Shown piece by piece: positions 60,826 to 64,000 of a stretch of 64,000 bases of DNA. Both the position numbers and the translations under genes were made by a program. The notes below the pieces were generated by a model. It was not told the DNA's origin, did no database searches, and saw nothing but the letters and a program-made list of their open reading frames with translations. How positions within the stretch are numbered: position 1 is the first letter of the stretch; each line of letters begins with the position of its first letter. The DNA comes from Planococcus citri (Eukaryota; Arthropoda; Insecta; Hemiptera; Pseudococcidae), in assembly GCF_950023065.1 (NCBI RefSeq), contig NC_088677.1, forward strand, positions 47,074,555 to 47,138,554. Reading direction: 5' to 3'.

Positions 60826-61276
60826 CAGGGCTGTTAGACACGAAACGTAAACGTATCGTTTCGTTTCGGTTGAGCTCTTTGAACCAAACTGTTTCGTTAT
60901 ACCGTTTCGTTTCGTTCCATAAAAGTGGTATCATTTCGTTTCGTGCCGTTTCGTGTCGTTTCGTTTCGTTTCCTTTCAGCCAAAAAAGTGAGAAAAGCGG
61001 ACATTTTCATTAATAAATGAAGAAGATAACCCCTCTAGAGGCTCTAAATGGATGAAATGTGAGTGAATTTGACAAAATTTGGCCGAAATTTACAAAAAAA
61101 CTTGCAATGAAAAATCAAAAATTGAAGAAATAGAAATGATTCGTTTCGTTATAACGTTTCGTTTCATGTAATTTTTTTGATTCGTTTCGTTTCGTGTCTC
61201 GTTTCGTGTCCAGAGTGAAAATTTTCCGTTTCGTTTCGTGTCTTTCGTTTCGTTTCGTTTCGTATTAACAGCCCTG
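60826..61276. mobile_element. 451-bp hAT-like MITE with 8-bp target duplication
   Basis: CAGGGCTGTTA ... TAACAGCCCTG, flanked by the exact duplication ATCAAAAC (60818-60825 and 61277-61284). The interior next to both ends is a (GTTTC)n / GTTTCGTTTCGT array. No transposase. The same class as 15307-15753 but with different ends and interior. Confidence 0.9.
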
Positions 61277-61338
61277 ATCAAAACACGTAATTTGAAATTG
61301 AAAATTAAATTGAAGGGTACATTTGATAGTTCAAAATT

Positions 61339-61570
61339 GAGGGTCTTGGTGGAATAAGGGCGTTAGACAAAAATGACGATGTGAGAAAATCGCTTTTTTG
61401 AAAGGGTTAACGTAACCGAGTGCCAAAGTTGAGTAACGGAAATGAAAGGTAACACTTCAAGCTTTAAAAAAAACGTAACCGCGAAGCTCTAAGTGAAGTA
61501 TTGCCTAAGTCACATAGGTTTAAATCTTCAATCGATTTTGTTCTAACGCCCTTATTCCACCAAGACCTTC
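61339..61570. mobile_element. 232-bp MITE with AATT target duplication (family B type)
   Basis: GAGGGTCTTGGTGGAATAAG GGCGTTAGA is mirrored by TCTAACGCCCTTATTCCACC AAGACCTTC, flanked by AATT (61335-61338 and 61571-61574). End pattern GARGG and the AATT duplication match the element at 55818-56065, though the interiors differ. Confidence 0.88.
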
Positions 61571-62002
61571 AATTGAGAAATGAAAAGTTTTTTTATTTGA
61601 TTTTTTAAAAGTGAAAGTGAATTTCACGAGAATGTCGAGAACAACGAACAACGATGAAGTGAAATGAAAATTCAAAATTTAAAATTTAAAAACCGTTCCC
61701 CTCAGGCGACGCATAGCCTCATCTGGCCTCAATTTGAACGTCATATCTATTTCAACCAATACCTAGCCGTGTTTGAAAAGATTGACCAATCAGATCATCT
61801 GTTTTCAAAAAACGGCACTCAAAGTTTGTTATCACTTTCATGGATGTGTGATGTGATAAAAGCTATTAGAAATTTTGTTTTTGCACTTTTTGAAGTTACC
61901 TGCTAACTTATAAATTTGTTTTTACGAAAATTGCTCTACACAAGTCACTCTATGAATAGTTATTAAATTTCCACCTATTATTGTTGTAGAATCATGTGAA
62001 GA

Positions 62003-63227
62003 ATGTTAAAATGTCTGCTGAAACCCGTTCTGCGAAAACCGCTTTATTATCCAATGACTTTTCCAAGGGCTTTCAGCACCTCGAAGTAAATAACAAATTG
62101 TTTATTTTAATCTAAATTAAGAAGATATTTTGTACTATTGATGTGAATGACAAATTCGTACCTAATCAAACGCCTCGACGTACGATTTATTTGACCGTGA
62201 GTCAAATTGTTCGTTGCATTGCCATACATCACGTACACGAATAATTATTGATTGCAAAATGACATGAAATATTGATTTCAGGTGTATATTTGCGAGTTAT
62301 TATGATGTATTGAAAGTAAATCCTAATGCTACTCAGAAAGAAATCAAAGAAGCTTATTTCAAACTATCTAAAAAAGTAAATATGAAGGAATCTTTGTGGT
62401 AATTCAATCGCGAATTTCTTAATTTTCCAATACTTATCTCAATAGAATCACCCTGATTTGAATCAAAATGATCCTGGTTGCCACGATCGTTTTGTTAAAC
62501 TTCAAGAAGCGTATCAAGTACTTGGAAATCCGACCACTAGAAAAGAATATGATATGAAATCTGGCGGAGGTAGGCGAGAGGCTTATTATCACAGAGATGC
62601 GCGTTACAAGCCTGATTTTTCAGCCAGAGACGAATGGATCAGACAGCAAAATGAAAGGTGCTAAATTATGAGCTAGTAACTCGTATTTTCGTTATGCTTC
62701 AACTTTAAATTTTGTTTGATAGAATGGAAAGAGAAATGAAATTTGGAGAACAATTTGGTCAGAGGTACGATGATACGCGAAATTTCAACTCATTTTATGG
62801 AAAACCTCACAATATGACGCCTGAAGAAATGCGTGTGTATTTGAAGAGTAAGAGAATTGCTGGTCATTTCAGCTCAATGAATTTTGTCATTGCGTGTTTC
62901 TTCTTTTTCGTTGTGATTATTATGTCAGAGTCGTATTATGTAGGGTAAGTAAGATCCTTATTGTTGGAAACGAATGACGTGAGGTGATTCACATTTTTAC
63001 CATTTTTTTTTTTTGCGTTTTGTAGCACTTTACGACAAAAATATTACGAAGAAAACGTTCGTAGAAATGCGCAAATTTTACAGCAGCATAAAGATGATTA
63101 TTACGAGAATCGGTCATGGGAAGCGAGAAATAAATTAATAAGAGATATGGAAGAATACGAAGCAAGACAGAAATCAATGCGAGATTTGAAAGAGCCTGAA
63201 GCAAAAGCTGCTTTCGACGAGGAATGA
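62003..63227 (+). CDS. DnaJ-domain membrane protein, DNAJC4-like, copy 1
   Basis: Five exons: 62003-62085, 62282-62375, 62446-62657, 62723-62944 and 63026-63227, giving 270 residues. The basic, acid-free N-terminus (MLKCLLKPVLRKPLYYP) looks like a mitochondrial or signal-anchor sequence. The J domain follows: YYDVLKVNPNATQKEIKEAY, the HPD motif (NHPDL) that stimulates Hsp70 ATPase, and RFVKLQEAYQVLGNPTTRKE. After a linker, FVIACFFFFVVIIM is a membrane segment. The C-terminal tail is charged (RNKLIRDMEEYEARQKSMRD). This order matches DNAJC4 best; DNAJC30 is the alternative. AATAAA lies at 63501-63506. A second first exon follows at 63919. Confidence 0.9.
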
Positions 63228-63918
63228 TTTTTTTTATCGTAGTCATATGTACCATAGTTTTTAATGTTGGAATAATATTTGTGATGAATTGTCTTGAAGG
63301 TATGTTTATTTTTCTGTATCCTTATCGTTGCTATTCGGCGAAAAAATCAGTTGTTCAACTGTTTGTTTAAATACAACAATTTTTGAAAAGTTCCATTTGG
63401 TGTAATTTTTGATTTTGTAATTTGTACTCATCATTAATTAATTTCGTTTCCTTCAATTTTCAAAGACGTGTAAATTAACCTAATCTATAAAGTGATATGC
63501 AATAAAATAAACTGAGTGTCATTTGTCGTTGATATGGTTACATTGTATTGAAACTTGAGGATTATTTCAAAAAGACGACATGAAGTTACTAGTTAGCGAC
63601 CACTGCTTACTGCTTAGCAGATGAATGTAAAATAAAATTAAATAAAACAATAAATGTCCTGGGTGCCTGGGTGCGGGTTCATCAACAACCAATCACAACT
63701 GTGAACTGATCGTACTGCAGTGCAGTCTGCAGTACGTGACACCACCGCCAACCGGAGCTCAAAAAAGTTTATCATTGTTATCATCACTGTTATCAGCGTT
63801 TGCTCGAAAATGAAATTTGTCTGTTGCCCACTATGTGATTTTCAAGTAAAGAAAAAAATTGAAACAAAAGAGTAACTTTAGAAGGAATTATTACATAAAA
63901 TCATGTGAATTGTAAAGA
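63228..63918. other. spacer between DNAJ copies
   Basis: 3' UTR of copy 1 (AATAAA at 63501-63506), then upstream DNA of copy 2. A CTGCAGTGCAGTCTGCAG palindromic cluster lies at about 63716-63734. The sequence just before the second start (AATCATGTGAATTGTAAAGA) resembles that before the first. Confidence 0.5.
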
Positions 63919-64000
63919 ATGTTAAAATGTGTGCTAAATCATGTTCTGCGGAAGTCGCTGTGTATTCCAGTGATCACCCGAAGGGTTTTCAGCACCTCAA
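63919..64000 (+). CDS. DNAJC4-like tandem copy 2, first exon (cut by window edge)
   Basis: 82 bases visible, aligning without gaps to exon 1 of the gene at 62003 (which is 83 bases). Translation begins MLKCVLNHVLRKSLCIPVIT RRVFSTS against MLKCLLKPVLRKPLYYPMTF PRAFSTS. The differences are spread over the exon, so the copy is not recent. The final base of the exon and its donor are beyond the window. Whether the rest of the gene is intact cannot be seen. Confidence 0.75.
   Translation, partial: MLKCVLNHVLRKSLCIPVITRRVFSTS

Noticed and set aside
61090..61281. 63-residue frame rich in RNET
   Set aside because: Translation of the GTTTC simple repeat in a hAT-like MITE.
1..64000. CRISPR arrays, tRNA and rRNA genes
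   Set aside because: None seen; direct repeats present are explained by the Polinton terminal array, protein repeats and transposon sub-repeats.

Overview
The window looks like nuclear DNA of an insect. It is AT-rich, its genes carry many short introns with GT-AG borders, and every recognisable cellular gene has a clear insect/animal orthologue. The very frequent GGTA/TACC words (TAGGTACCTA and similar) resemble what I remember of scale-insect or mealybug genomes. That placement is only an inference.

Layout. (1) 1 to about 7,098 is the right-hand part of a Polinton/Maverick (adintovirus-like) element. Its genes are a phospholipase-A2/membrane-active virion protein (cut by the window edge), an adenain-type protease, a penton-like protein, a packaging ATPase, an integrase, a major capsid gene split by a 440-bp foldback insert, and an accessory gene of ten 23-residue repeats. 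The DNA polymerase expected of such elements is not in the window. (2) 7,100-16,000 is repeat-rich DNA holding the first two coding exons of an arylsulfatase (minus strand), with a 2.29-kb foldback element in its first intron. (3) 16,099-39,188 is gene-dense: IST1 (+), SRRM1 (+), two tandem cytosolic sulfotransferases (+), NFRKB (-) and eIF3f (+). NFRKB and eIF3f are head to head. (4) 39,702-52,031 is TBCEL (-), spread over about 12 kb by long introns. (5) 52,000-62,000 is a gene-poor stretch with several small inverted-repeat elements. (6) 62,003-64,000 holds a DNAJC4-like gene (+) and the first exon of a tandem copy that runs off the right edge.

The cellular genes are ordinary housekeeping functions (ESCRT, splicing, chromatin remodelling, translation, tubulin folding, mitochondrial or membrane J-protein) and do not form one pathway. 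The most unusual part is the virus-like element. Four of its genes share an ATTATAAA-like motif directly upstream of the start codon, and both of its convergent gene junctions carry an AT-rich perfect hairpin. It also carries the repeat gene of unknown function. Eight or more separate inverted-repeat (MITE or foldback) elements, several with clear target-site duplications, show that the locus has been repeatedly invaded.

Exon borders were read by hand from splice consensus, reading-frame continuity and known protein families. Frame arithmetic closes for IST1, SRRM1, both sulfotransferases, NFRKB, eIF3f, TBCEL and the DNAJ gene. No transcript data were available.
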